Shown: one piece after another, positions 1 to 8,294 of the stretch
Layout: every line of letters begins with the position of its first letter
Position numbering within the stretch: position 1 is the stretch's first letter
Origin: Terrimonas_A sp051954695
GTDB taxonomy: Bacteria > Bacteroidota > Bacteroidia > Chitinophagales > Chitinophagaceae
Assembly (NCBI GenBank): GCA_051954695.1
Contig: JBQCHL010000028.1
Coordinates: 62,001-126,000, forward strand
Length of the DNA: 64,000 nucleotides
Direction of reading: 5' to 3'
Position numbers and translations under genes: made by a program
Notes under the pieces: model-generated
Database searches by the model: none
Told to the model about the DNA's origin: nothing
Seen by the model: only the letters and a program-made list of their open reading frames with translations

Positions 1-1618
1 CAACCTGGGCATGGACCATACAAAAGGAAGTGGCGATGATATCATTGATTCATTATCTGCTACCAACTATATTACTCATGGAAGAGTAACGCACTACGAA
101 CAAACCAAAAAAAACTATCTGGTTGATGTTTCATTGACCTATAGCAAAGAAATAAAAAGCCTCCGCAGCAAAATAGATGTGCTGTTGGGACATAGCTACC
201 AGGACTTCATCACAGAAGTGAGCAACTTTGCTTCTTTCAGTCAGCGTGGTAAAGGGCCGAATGATACGATCCCTGGTTCTGTTCCTACGTTTGCTACAGA
301 TAAGCCTCAATACAGGCTTGAATCTTACCTGGGCAGGATCAACCTGACAGTTGCAGATAATTACTTATTGACTGCATCGCTCAGACGTGATGCAAGCTCT
401 AAATTTTCACCAGAGAACCGCGTAGGTTATTTCCCTGCATTTGCGGCTGCCTGGAAAATGAGGGATGCATTATTCAGCAATGTAAATGCATTGACCGATC
501 TTAAACTGAGAGTAGGTTGGGGTGTTACCGGTCAGCAAGATGGTATTGGTTATTATTCTTACCTGCCCCGTTATTCAAGAAGCCAGTCAACTGCAGAATA
601 TCAATTCGGCGATGCTTATTATAGTTTCCTGAGGCCGGCTCCTTATGATAAGAACCTCAAATGGGAAACAACCACTACAACCAACCTGGGTCTTGATTTC
701 GGCTTCCTGCGCAATCGCATCACCGGTACAATAGATGTTTATCAGAAGAAAACAAAAGATCTGCTGAGCACTGTTCCGGTTGCTCCCGGTTCCAACTTCG
801 ATATCCAGATCACTACCAACGTAGGTAACCTGACAAGTAAGGGTGTGGAATTTTCAATAAACACTATACCTGTTCAAACAACGAGGTTTACCTGGCAGTT
901 TGGTATGAACTATACTTACCAGACGTTCGAGATCACCAACCTTTTGAAACAAACTGACCCAGCTTTCACTGGTATTCCTGTAAGCGGAATATCCGGCGGT
1001 ACAGGTAATAATGTTGGAAAGCATGTGGTAGGATATGCTCCTTATTCTTTCTTTGTTTACAAGCAGGTATATGATAAAGCAACCGGCAAACCCATCGAAG
1101 GATTGTATGAAGATATCAACCGCGATGGCGTAGTGAATGACGCAGACCGTTACCTGTATAAGAAACCTTCAGGCGATGTGTTGCTGGGCTTTAATACGCA
1201 GTTTACATATGATAAATGGACGCTTGGCCTGTCTGGACACGGAGTTTTCGGAAACTACTTATATAATAACTATTTCTCCAATGCCGGTGTATTGCGCGCT
1301 ATTAAAGATCCAATCAATATCATCCGCAACGGTTCAATCAATTACTACGATACCCGCTTCGGTAATAACCAGTATCTTTCTGATTATTATGTGCAGAATG
1401 CGTCTTTCTTCAGACTGGATAATATCAATATCGGTTATGACGCAGGAAAGGTTTTCAACAAAAAAGCAAACCTTCGCATTATGGCTTCTGTCCAGAATGT
1501 GTTTGTGAGCACAAAATATAAAGGTCTTGATCCGGAAAGCGCCAGTGACAGCGGCGTTGATAACAACATTTATCCACGTCCAAGGATCTTTTCAATTGGC
1601 GCAAACCTCGATTTCTAA
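1..1618 (+). CDS. SusC/RagA-family TonB-dependent outer membrane receptor, C-terminal part (5' end outside window)
   Basis: The reading frame is open from the left edge, so this is the C-terminal ~538 residues of a SusC-type beta-barrel, a family usually about 1,000 residues long. The plug and CarboxypepD-like N-terminus lie outside the window. What is visible is alternating-strand barrel sequence typical of the family (for example NYLLTASLRRDASSKFSP, a GWGVTGQQ motif and NLGLDFGFLRNRITGTIDVY) and a terminal Phe in the last strand (ANLDF), as expected for BAM-inserted barrels. Known role of the family: energy-dependent import of glycans or peptides across the outer membrane with a SusD lid. 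A susD gene follows after 22 bases. The substrate cannot be read from the sequence. Confidence 0.95.
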   Translation, partial: NLGMDHTKGSGDDIIDSLSATNYITHGRVTHYEQTKKNYLVDVSLTYSKEIKSLRSKIDVLLGHSYQDFITEVSNFASFSQRGKGPNDTIPGSVPTFATDKPQYRLESYLGRINLTVADNYLLTASLRRDASSKFSPENRVGYFPAFAAAWKMRDALFSNVNALTDLKLRVGWGVTGQQDGIGYYSYLPRYSRSQSTAEYQFGDAYYSFLRPAPYDKNLKWETTTTTNLGLDFGFLRNRITGTIDVYQKKTKDLLSTVPVAPGSNFDIQITTNVGNLTSKGVEFSINTIPVQTTRFTWQFGMNYTYQTFEITNLLKQTDPAFTGIPVSGISGGTGNNVGKHVVGYAPYSFFVYKQVYDKATGKPIEGLYEDINRDGVVNDADRYLYKKPSGDVLLGFNTQFTYDKWTLGLSGHGVFGNYLYNNYFSNAGVLRAIKDPINIIRNGSINYYDTRFGNNQYLSDYYVQNASFFRLDNINIGYDAGKVFNKKANLRIMASVQNVFVSTKYKGLDPESASDSGVDNNIYPRPRIFSIGANLDF

Positions 1619-1640
1619 TTTTTTAAACGATTCTTTCTAT

Positions 1641-3245
1641 ATGAGACAGAGTGTAAAATTATTAGCAGTTTTCCTGATCCCGGTCCTGGTATCGTCCTGC
1701 GCAAAAAAGCTGGACCTGTTCCCTCAGAACGATCTGACGCCGGAGAAGGTGTATGCGACAGCAGATGGATATAAGAGTGTGCTGGCAAAAATTTATGGTA
1801 CCCTGGCCATTACCGGTAACACCGGCCCTGCAGGTGCCCCTGATATTGGTGGTGGCCTGGATGAAGGTTCTCAGGTGGCTTTTATCCGGATGTTCTTTAA
1901 CTGCCAGGAATTGCCTACTGATGAAGCTGTGGTTGCCTGGAATGATCAGACCATCCAAAATTTCCATTCAATGAAATGGACCTCCGACGATCCTTTCCTG
2001 AAAGGAATGTATGCAAGGCCTATTTATAATATCACCCTGATCAATGAATACCTGCGCGAAGCTACCGATGAAAAACTGGCTTCACGCGGTATCACAGGTT
2101 CTGCAGGGGATGATATCAAAAAGAGCAGGGCAGAAGCAAGATTTCTGAGGGCATATAACTACTGGGTGATGCTTGACCTGTTTGGCAAATCCACTTTCAT
2201 CACAGAAGAAAACCTCGTTGGTACAGATGTGCCAGGTGAGATCAGCAGGGCTGACCTGTTTACCTATGTGGAAAGCGAACTGAAAGCAATAGAAACAGAA
2301 CTGGCGCCTGTAAGAACGATCGAATATGGCCGTGTTGATCAGGGAGCTGACTGGGCTTTGCTGGCAAGACTGTATCTCAACGCACAGGTTTATACAGGCA
2401 CTGCAAAATGGACAGAAGCTATTACGTATGCGAATAAAGTGATTGGTGCAGGTTATACGCTGAACAATAACTATGCACAGATGTTCATGGCCGACAATGA
2501 TAAAAGAAAAGGTGAATTCATGTTTGCGATCACCATTGACGGATTGCGTACTAAAGCGTATGGGAACACTACATTCTTTGCGCATGCTGCCTGTGGAGAT
2601 GATTTCAGTGAATACGGAGTGGATGCAGGCTGGTACGGTTATCGCGCCACTAAAGGGCTGGCTGATAAATTCTCTGACCTGAGCGGAGGTACCGATAAAA
2701 GAGCCCTGTTCAAAACTAATTCATTTGGAACAAGTCCTACCCAGATCGCTATCAGTGATGTTACCAATTTCGCCAATGGCCTGCATGTGAAGAAATGGAT
2801 CAATGTCCGCTCAGACGGTGGTGCGATCTCTGATATCACCAAAGCATTTGCTGATATTGATTTCCCTGTATTCCGTTTACCTGAAATGTACCTGATCTAT
2901 GCCGAAGCAGTTTTGCGTGGTGGTACAGGCGGAGATAAACCTACAGCCGTGAACTATATCAACCTGATCCGTCAGCGTGCTTATGGTGGCCCGGGCGGTA
3001 ACATTTCATCTACAGATCTGACATTGCAATTTGTGTTGGATGAGAGGGCAAGGGAATTGTATTGGGAAGGTCATCGCAGAACAGACCTCGTGCGTTATGG
3101 TCTGCTGACTACCGGTACTTACTTATGGCCCTGGAAAGGCGGCGTTTCATCAGGTACAGCAGTGGATGCGAAGTATAATATCTTCCCTGTTCCTGCGGAG
3201 AACCGCACTTCCAATCCGAACCTTAGCCAAAATGATGGTTATTAA
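1641..3245 (+). CDS. SusD/RagB-family nutrient-binding outer membrane lipoprotein
   Basis: 534 residues. I chose ATG 1641 because it starts a lipoprotein signal (MRQSVKLLAVFLIPVLVSSC, lipid-attachment Cys20); a longer in-frame extension overlapping susC has no signal. The body has SusD hallmarks: an early LDLFPQNDLTPE segment, a RAEARFLRAYNYWVMLDLFG helix and a C-terminal RARELYWEGHRRTDLVRYG block. In the family this protein is the surface-exposed lid and glycan-binding partner of the SusC barrel encoded just upstream. Co-transcribed with susC and the two following lipoprotein genes. Confidence 0.95.
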   Translation: MRQSVKLLAVFLIPVLVSSCAKKLDLFPQNDLTPEKVYATADGYKSVLAKIYGTLAITGNTGPAGAPDIGGGLDEGSQVAFIRMFFNCQELPTDEAVVAWNDQTIQNFHSMKWTSDDPFLKGMYARPIYNITLINEYLREATDEKLASRGITGSAGDDIKKSRAEARFLRAYNYWVMLDLFGKSTFITEENLVGTDVPGEISRADLFTYVESELKAIETELAPVRTIEYGRVDQGADWALLARLYLNAQVYTGTAKWTEAITYANKVIGAGYTLNNNYAQMFMADNDKRKGEFMFAITIDGLRTKAYGNTTFFAHAACGDDFSEYGVDAGWYGYRATKGLADKFSDLSGGTDKRALFKTNSFGTSPTQIAISDVTNFANGLHVKKWINVRSDGGAISDITKAFADIDFPVFRLPEMYLIYAEAVLRGGTGGDKPTAVNYINLIRQRAYGGPGGNISSTDLTLQFVLDERARELYWEGHRRTDLVRYGLLTTGTYLWPWKGGVSSGTAVDAKYNIFPVPAENRTSNPNLSQNDGY

Positions 3246-3270
3246 TTTTCTTACGTAAAAAAAATTGAAC

Positions 3271-4116
3271 ATGTCAACCATAAATAAACTGCTCACCGGT
3301 TTGGCACTTGCCACTGTAATGATCAGCTCCTGTAAGAAGGATGAGAACAAGGTGTTTTATGAAGGCGGAACCGCTCCTGTATTGACAGCTTCTACAACAG
3401 CAACCATACCTCTTTCATTTGCGAATAGCGAAAAAGATGCGGTAAAGCTGAGCTGGACAAATCCAGAGTACCAGTTCAACACTGGCATCAGCTCGCAGAA
3501 TGTTACCTACCTGATAGAAATCGATACAGTGGGTGCCAACTTTACCAATCCCAATAAGCAAACCATAGCAGTGAGCAATGATCTGAGTAAAACCCTTACA
3601 CAGAGCCAACTGAATGATTATTTGCTTAACCAGTTGGTATTAGTTCCGGCAAAGGAGCACAATATTGAAATAAGGGTGAAATCAAATCTTACAAATAATT
3701 CTGCATTGCTTATTTCAAATGCTCTTCAGTTTAAAGTAACACCTTATGCCATTCCTCCTAAAGTGGCACCTCCTGCTTCAGGTCAATTATACATTACAGG
3801 AAGTGCTACACCGGCAAGCTGGCAATGCGGCTGTCCTGCTGATGTGGCACCGGCTTCCCAAACATTTACGCAGGTAAGCCCAACCCTGTATGAGCTTCCT
3901 AATATTACTTTGACCGGCGGCGGCTCTTATTTGTTCTTACCGGTATATGGTAGCTGGAGTGCTAAATACGGTTTTAATGGCTCCAACAATGCTAATAATG
4001 TAAATGGTGATGATTTTAAAGCTGAAGGTGGTGATATAAAAGCTCCTGATGCCACCGGTAACTATAAAATAGTGGTGGATTTCCAAAGAGGAAAATTCAC
4101 TGTAACCAAATTATAA
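3271..4116 (+). CDS. SusE-like outer membrane lipoprotein with one C-terminal carbohydrate-binding-type module
   Basis: 281 residues from ATG 3271 (a TTG six bases upstream is the other possible start). Lipobox Cys21 (ISSC) is followed by KKDE. The N-terminal domain (about residues 30-165) looks like the SusE Ig-like fold, with a KLSWTNPEYQF segment; about 170-281 is a SusF/SusE-type module starting SGQLYITGSATPASW and ending GNYKIVVDFQRGKFTVTKL. Members of this family sit on the cell surface and bind glycan. It lies 25 bases after susD and 18 before a longer paralogue, so all four genes are probably one operon. Confidence 0.85.
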   Translation: MSTINKLLTGLALATVMISSCKKDENKVFYEGGTAPVLTASTTATIPLSFANSEKDAVKLSWTNPEYQFNTGISSQNVTYLIEIDTVGANFTNPNKQTIAVSNDLSKTLTQSQLNDYLLNQLVLVPAKEHNIEIRVKSNLTNNSALLISNALQFKVTPYAIPPKVAPPASGQLYITGSATPASWQCGCPADVAPASQTFTQVSPTLYELPNITLTGGGSYLFLPVYGSWSAKYGFNGSNNANNVNGDDFKAEGGDIKAPDATGNYKIVVDFQRGKFTVTKL

Positions 4117-4134
4117 CCTCAACTGATTGTCTAT

Positions 4135-5286
4135 ATGAAACCTGTTATAAAAATACTGTCCCTGCTGGTTGTTATGGCTGTAAGCCTTGCTGCCTGCCAT
4201 AAGGTTGGTGACCTGCCGCATTATGAAAATGGCTCAGCACCCGTGTTGAGCGCATCAGCCACAACGATCGCTTCACTGCCTGCCGATTCCAATAAAACAG
4301 CGCTGACGCTGAACTGGACTTATCCCGATTATGCCACTGACACCAACAATATCAAATACATTGTTGAGATAGATTCGACCGGTAAGAATTTTGCGCATGC
4401 AGTCAGTAAAGAAATTATCGGATCATTAAGCACATCTTATATTGCCAAAGAGTTGAACAATATATTGCTTGGATTTGGCTATGCGTTCAACAAGCCGGTT
4501 GATATGGATGTTAAAGTGACATCTTCTTATGTAAATAATAACGAAAGACTGGCATCCAATATCATCAAGATAAGGATGACGCCTTATAAAGTGCCGCCAA
4601 AAGTTGAATTGCCCGCTTCAGGTAAGCTGTTTATCGTAGGAAGTGCCACACAAGGTGGTTGGACCAATCCTGTTCCTACCCCAACGCAGGAATTGACACG
4701 CATTGACGAAACAACTTTTGGAGGGATATTCCAACTGAATGGAGCGAGTGAGTATCTTCTTCTTCCAGACAATGGTAGCTGGGATAAAAAATATTCCGTT
4801 ACAGACAATACTGTTCCCGGTTTGAATGAAGGAGGTGATTTTGGATTTGGTCTGCCGCAAAACTTCCCTGGCCCCACTGCAGCGGGTTTATATAAGATCA
4901 TCGTGAATTTCCAGACTGGTAAGTTTACTGTTACTGCCTTTACTCAGCAACATGGACTGCCTTCTGCTTTGTTCATTGTTGGTAACGCTACTCCCGGCGA
5001 TTGGACCAATCCTGTGCCGGTGCCTTCACAGGAGTTCACAAGGCTCAATTCCACCCGTTTTGAACTGGCTTCACTTGCCTTAGGTAATAATAAAGAGTAT
5101 TTATTGCTTCCTGAGAATGGTAACTGGGGTAAGAAATTTGGTGTATCAGATAATACTGCAGCGAATATAAAACTGGGTGGTACGCTGGTGCCGGAAGGTC
5201 AGAATATCCCAAGCCCGGAAACAGCAGGCAATTATAAGATAACAGTTGATTTTATCAATAATTCATACACACTTACAAAGCTGTAA
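4135..5286 (+). CDS. SusE/SusF-like outer membrane lipoprotein with two tandem C-terminal modules
   Basis: 383 residues; lipobox LAAC with Cys21. The N-terminal SusE-like domain (about 30-160) parallels the upstream gene (LTLNWTYPDYAT against LSWTNPEYQF). It then has two tandem copies of the module that occurs once upstream: about 163-270 (GKLFIVGSATQGGWTNPVP ... LYKIIVNFQTGKFTVTAF) and about 276-383 (ALFIVGNATPGDWTNPVP ... NYKITVDF). This architecture resembles SusE/SusF starch-binding proteins, but aromatic binding residues cannot be assigned by eye. Last gene of the operon, followed by a strong hairpin. Confidence 0.85.
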   Translation: MKPVIKILSLLVVMAVSLAACHKVGDLPHYENGSAPVLSASATTIASLPADSNKTALTLNWTYPDYATDTNNIKYIVEIDSTGKNFAHAVSKEIIGSLSTSYIAKELNNILLGFGYAFNKPVDMDVKVTSSYVNNNERLASNIIKIRMTPYKVPPKVELPASGKLFIVGSATQGGWTNPVPTPTQELTRIDETTFGGIFQLNGASEYLLLPDNGSWDKKYSVTDNTVPGLNEGGDFGFGLPQNFPGPTAAGLYKIIVNFQTGKFTVTAFTQQHGLPSALFIVGNATPGDWTNPVPVPSQEFTRLNSTRFELASLALGNNKEYLLLPENGNWGKKFGVSDNTAANIKLGGTLVPEGQNIPSPETAGNYKITVDFINNSYTLTKL

Positions 5287-5320
5287 CCGGATCCTGAATT
5301 GTTGATCCAGACAATAAAGC

Positions 5321-5363
5321 AAAGAGCGCAACGGTATGCGGAAGATGCAACGTTGCGCTCTTT
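5321..5363 (+). terminator. Hairpin terminator after the Sus operon
   Basis: A perfect 13-bp inverted repeat (AAAGAGCGCAACG at 5321-5333 with its complement at 5351-5363) separated by 17 bases. It starts 34 bases after the stop codon of the last Sus gene and is followed by TTTACTTT. A-rich and T-rich flanks on both sides would let it also serve the convergent gene on the minus strand. Confidence 0.8.
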
Positions 5364-5392
5364 ACTTTACTGCTACGCGCTTCACGCTATTT

Positions 5393-5998
5393 CTATACAA
5401 GGATATTTCTTTGGTGATCAATAATGAACTGGATGATCTCTTCCAATGGCGTATTGATCCTTGAAATTGCATCATTGATATCGTCACGACTCACATTTGC
5501 AGCAAAACTTTTCTCTTTCAGCCGTTTTTTTACCCCTTTTACTTCCATGCCATCGTATCCTTCAGGACGCATTAAGCTGTAAGCGTGTATAAGTCCGCTT
5601 AATTCATCAAACACATAGATCATCTTATCCATCGTGTTTTCGGGCTCTACGCCAAAATATTTGGGTCCGTGCGAAGCAATACAGTGAATCACTTCAGGGT
5701 CGATCTGCCGGCGCTCCAGTTCTTCGATAATGATCCGGCAATGATCGTCGGGATGTTTTTCCCAGTCTGCATCATGCAGCAGACCAGCCAGTTCCCATTT
5801 GAGGGCAGTGGCGGCATCGGCATTTTCCTTTTCGATAGCCCATGCTTTCATTACTGCGGCTACCTGTTTCATGTGCAGGCGTAGTCTTTCATTGGGTACC
5901 CATTCTTCGAGCAGGGTATTCGCTTCTTCGATCGTCATCAGGTTTCCTTTATTCTTAGGGTCGCCAAAAACAGAGCGGCCGAGCTGGTAAATAGCCAT
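5393..5998 (-). CDS. HD-domain (HDIG-type) phosphohydrolase family protein
   Basis: 201 residues. HD-superfamily metal ligands are visible: RLHMKQV (first His), GLLHDADWE (His-Asp), the DDHCRIII helix and IHCIASHGPKYFG. A late D in VFDELSG fits the last metal ligand. Such stand-alone small HD proteins hydrolyse phosphate esters, often nucleotides; the substrate is unknown. ATG 5998 is used, but the first 20 residues look poorly conserved and a second ATG at 5938 (MTIEEANTLL) is a plausible true start. A weak promoter-like TATCTTGT lies at 6021-6028 on the minus strand. Single-gene unit, convergent with the Sus operon. Confidence 0.8.
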   Translation of the reverse strand: MAIYQLGRSVFGDPKNKGNLMTIEEANTLLEEWVPNERLRLHMKQVAAVMKAWAIEKENADAATALKWELAGLLHDADWEKHPDDHCRIIIEELERRQIDPEVIHCIASHGPKYFGVEPENTMDKMIYVFDELSGLIHAYSLMRPEGYDGMEVKGVKKRLKEKSFAANVSRDDINDAISRINTPLEEIIQFIIDHQRNILV

Positions 5999-6145
5999 TG
6001 GAGCGATTGATTTTATCGGTACAAGATACAGGTTATTATTGTTTGATGGCTGGGGTTTGATTGGATGGGGCTCCGTGGCTTTGAGTAGTGGTGTTGGATT
6101 TACTTTAGCCCACTGCTGTTGATTTTTTAGTGTGACTTAGTTAAA

Positions 6146-6278
6146 TGTTTCCCACAAAGACGACAAAGGCCACAAAGAAATATTTTGCTTTATTAATACT
6201 ATATCTATAAAGTCACAGAATAAAAGGAGATGCCCAGATAACATTTCTTTGTGGCCTTTGTCGTCTTTGTGGGAAACA
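6146..6278. repeat. Long perfect inverted repeat (36-bp arms)
   Basis: Left arm 6146-6181 and right arm 6243-6278 are exact complements (the left arm begins TGTTTCCCACAAAGACGACA), with a 61-base AT-rich spacer. It fills the 341-base gap between two divergent genes, which otherwise holds only the promoter of the plus-strand gene. The CACAAAGA word recurs in the 14,950 palindrome. It could be a REP/MITE-like element or a large RNA hairpin; no ORF lies inside. Confidence 0.9.
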
Positions 6279-6327
6279 CTGGCCTTAGCCCGTCCTCAAA
6301 CATCTGTCCCAGGCACGTTCAATAGCT

Positions 6328-6335
6328 TACCTTTG
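6328..6335 (+). promoter_or_regulatory. Bacteroidota -7 promoter element, predicts leaderless mRNA
   Basis: TACCTTTG matches the TAnnTTTG -7 consensus, and only CGGC separates it from the ATG at 6340. Transcription in this phylum starts several bases after this element, which would put the transcript start at or within a base or two of the start codon. Confidence 0.55.
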
Positions 6336-6339
6336 CGGC

Positions 6340-7050
6340 ATGAGCGAAGAGATTTATAAAGGGCATATTTCATTTGTGAATTATGAGAAACATTTTGCCA
6401 CAATAGATTACCTGAAAAATGGGAAGGCTAAATCAGTGAACTGTAAAACCATTGATCAGGGTGGCAAAAAGCGGCACCATTTCAGAATGGGGGATAATGT
6501 GCAATTCCAGCTCCGGCTTTCCGACAGAGGTGATAAAATGACTGCTCACAATGTGAAATTCCTTTATAATACCCGATTGGAAGTGCTATTGAACAAGGCT
6601 ATGGTGGAGAATCGTTTTGCCGGCTTCCTGAAAAAAGTGGATGATGAATGGCTGATAAAGGAACATGACAGTTATATCTTCTTTCCCCTCCGGCTTTCCA
6701 GGTGGGAGAAGCCACCGGCCGAGCAGGCGCTGAATGAGGTGATCAATTTTAGTATTCAGAACATGGACAAACCGAATCAGTTGGTAGCTGAGTTATTTTC
6801 CCACGACTTCATACCTGAATACCGCAAGGCGCAGCAGTTATATAAGGATAAAAAGCCTGTGGAAGCAACAGTGGTGCGGGTTTCGCCCTATGCTGCATAC
6901 CTGGAGATATTGGATGGGAAAATACAATCCAAGATCAACTTGAAGGAAGGACAGGAGGAGATGAAGGAGGGAGATAAACTGGAAGTGATGATTACCTATC
7001 TCAGTCCTCAACGGATAGTGGTTGAAAAAGCGGGGGGTACCCGAAACTAA
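6340..7050 (+). CDS. S1-like / cold-shock-like RNA-binding protein, function unknown
   Basis: 236 residues, no signal peptide or membrane segment. The N-terminus (about 1-75, YKGHISFVNYEKHFATIDYL ... MGDNVQFQLRLSDRG) has the strand pattern of a cold-shock or S1 OB-fold. The C-terminus (about 172-232, VEATVVRVSPYAAYLEILDG ... KEGDKLEVMITYL) is another S1-like OB-fold. The middle is helical and unassigned. Likely an RNA-binding protein, possibly translation-related since a ribosomal protein operon follows 312 bases later, but that link is inference. Confidence 0.6.
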   Translation: MSEEIYKGHISFVNYEKHFATIDYLKNGKAKSVNCKTIDQGGKKRHHFRMGDNVQFQLRLSDRGDKMTAHNVKFLYNTRLEVLLNKAMVENRFAGFLKKVDDEWLIKEHDSYIFFPLRLSRWEKPPAEQALNEVINFSIQNMDKPNQLVAELFSHDFIPEYRKAQQLYKDKKPVEATVVRVSPYAAYLEILDGKIQSKINLKEGQEEMKEGDKLEVMITYLSPQRIVVEKAGGTRN

Positions 7051-7362
7051 ATTGGTGGTAGAATGGACTATTAGGAAAACCGCCGCTCAAAACTTTTTTT
7101 CCTGAAAAATGAAAGCCAGGAGCTTGCAAAGGGTCAGGCAAACCCAAAAATGAGTTGAGCTAATTGCTAACTTTTGGAGTGATGAATTTCGCCGGATAAA
7201 AATTTTATTGAAAATCATTTAGTTACAGAGGCGTCTTCCAAAATTAACCCTCTTCTTTTTTGGAACTTCCCCCACTTCACACCTATCTTTGCAGCCCCAA
7301 ATCAACCCTTGGGAATTTTTAAATCTGTCGCCGGGATAGCGGCGGCGTAAAAAGAAATCATA
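7051..7362 (+). promoter_or_regulatory. Promoter and leader of the rplM-rpsI operon
   Basis: The 312-base gap holds a good Bacteroidota promoter: TTG at 7260-7262 within a T-run, 21 bases, then TATCTTTG at 7284-7291. The transcript would have a leader of about 65 bases before rplM, including a GC-rich run (GTCGCCGGGATAGCGGCGGC, 7327-7346) able to fold into a hairpin. Ribosomal protein operons are often autoregulated through such leaders, but no known binding structure is recognised. The rest of the gap (7051-7250) shows nothing. Confidence 0.6.
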
Positions 7363-7806
7363 ATGAGCAAATTACATTTTACTACCAAACATGCGAACGA
7401 GGCTACCGTTAAACGCGACTGGTATGTTGTGGACGGTACTAATCAAACCGTAGGACGTATGTGTGCCAAAATTGCTGCGATCCTGCGCGGTAAGAACAAG
7501 GCATACTACACGCCTCATGTTGACACTGGTGACTATATCATCGTGATCAATGCTGAGAAAGTTGTTTTTACCGGCAATAAGCTGGAGCAGAAAATCTATG
7601 ATCACTTCACTGGTTATCCCGGTGGTCTGAAAGAAGAAACTGCTGCCAACCTGCAAAAACGCCGCCCTGAAGTGGTGATCGAGAGAGCAGTAAAAGGCAT
7701 GCTTCCTAAAAACCGCCTCGGCCGCAAAATGTACAAGAAACTTTTTGTGTATGCCGGCGCTGAGCATCCGCACACTGCACAACAACCTAAAGAGTTGAAA
7801 TTCTGA
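7363..7806 (+). CDS. rplM: 50S ribosomal protein L13
   Basis: 147 residues, the usual length. Recognisable L13 sequence: WYVVDGTNQTVGRMCAKIA, then ILRGKNKAYYTPHVDTGDYI, FTGNKLEQKIYDHFTGYPGG and the C-terminal GMLPKNRLGRKMYKKLFVYA. It is an early assembly protein of the large subunit. Followed after 38 bases by rpsI, the standard L13-S9 pair. Confidence 0.98.
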   Translation: MSKLHFTTKHANEATVKRDWYVVDGTNQTVGRMCAKIAAILRGKNKAYYTPHVDTGDYIIVINAEKVVFTGNKLEQKIYDHFTGYPGGLKEETAANLQKRRPEVVIERAVKGMLPKNRLGRKMYKKLFVYAGAEHPHTAQQPKELKF

Positions 7807-7844
7807 TCCCCAAACAAAAATTCAAACATTCCAAATAATATATA

Positions 7845-8234
7845 ATGGAAAAGCAAAAAAATGGTGTTGGTCGTCGTAAAGAAGCTGTGACAAGGGTGTT
7901 CCTGACAAAGGGAGACGGTAAGATCACAGTTAACGACAAAGACTACAAAACATATTTTTCACTTGTTTACCTGCAAAACCAGGTAGAGCGCCCTTTCAAA
8001 ACAATTGATGCGGTTGGCAAATTTGATGTAAAGATCAATGCTTCCGGCGGTGGTGTGAAAGGCCAGGCAGAAGCTGCTATGCTGGGTATCTCCCGCGTAC
8101 TGGTTGAACTGAACCCTGAATTCCGTCCTGCTCTGAAAGCAGCCGGCCTGCTGAAACGTGATCCCAGATCTGTTGAACGTAAGAAATTCGGTCACAAAAA
8201 GGCTCGTAGAAGCTATCAGTTCTCTAAACGTTAA
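7845..8234 (+). CDS. rpsI: 30S ribosomal protein S9
   Basis: 129 residues. The N-terminus NGVGRRKEAVTRVFLTKGDG and the C-terminal RDPRSVERKKFGHKKARRSYQFSKR are diagnostic; the basic C-terminal tail ending Lys-Arg reaches the P-site tRNA. Second gene of the rplM operon and only 60 bases before rpsB, so the four translation genes may be co-transcribed. Confidence 0.98.
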   Translation: MEKQKNGVGRRKEAVTRVFLTKGDGKITVNDKDYKTYFSLVYLQNQVERPFKTIDAVGKFDVKINASGGGVKGQAEAAMLGISRVLVELNPEFRPALKAAGLLKRDPRSVERKKFGHKKARRSYQFSKR

Positions 8235-8294
8235 TGTTTACTACTGGTTGCGACCCGTATTCACAACTATCATCAATTATTATAATACAAGACA

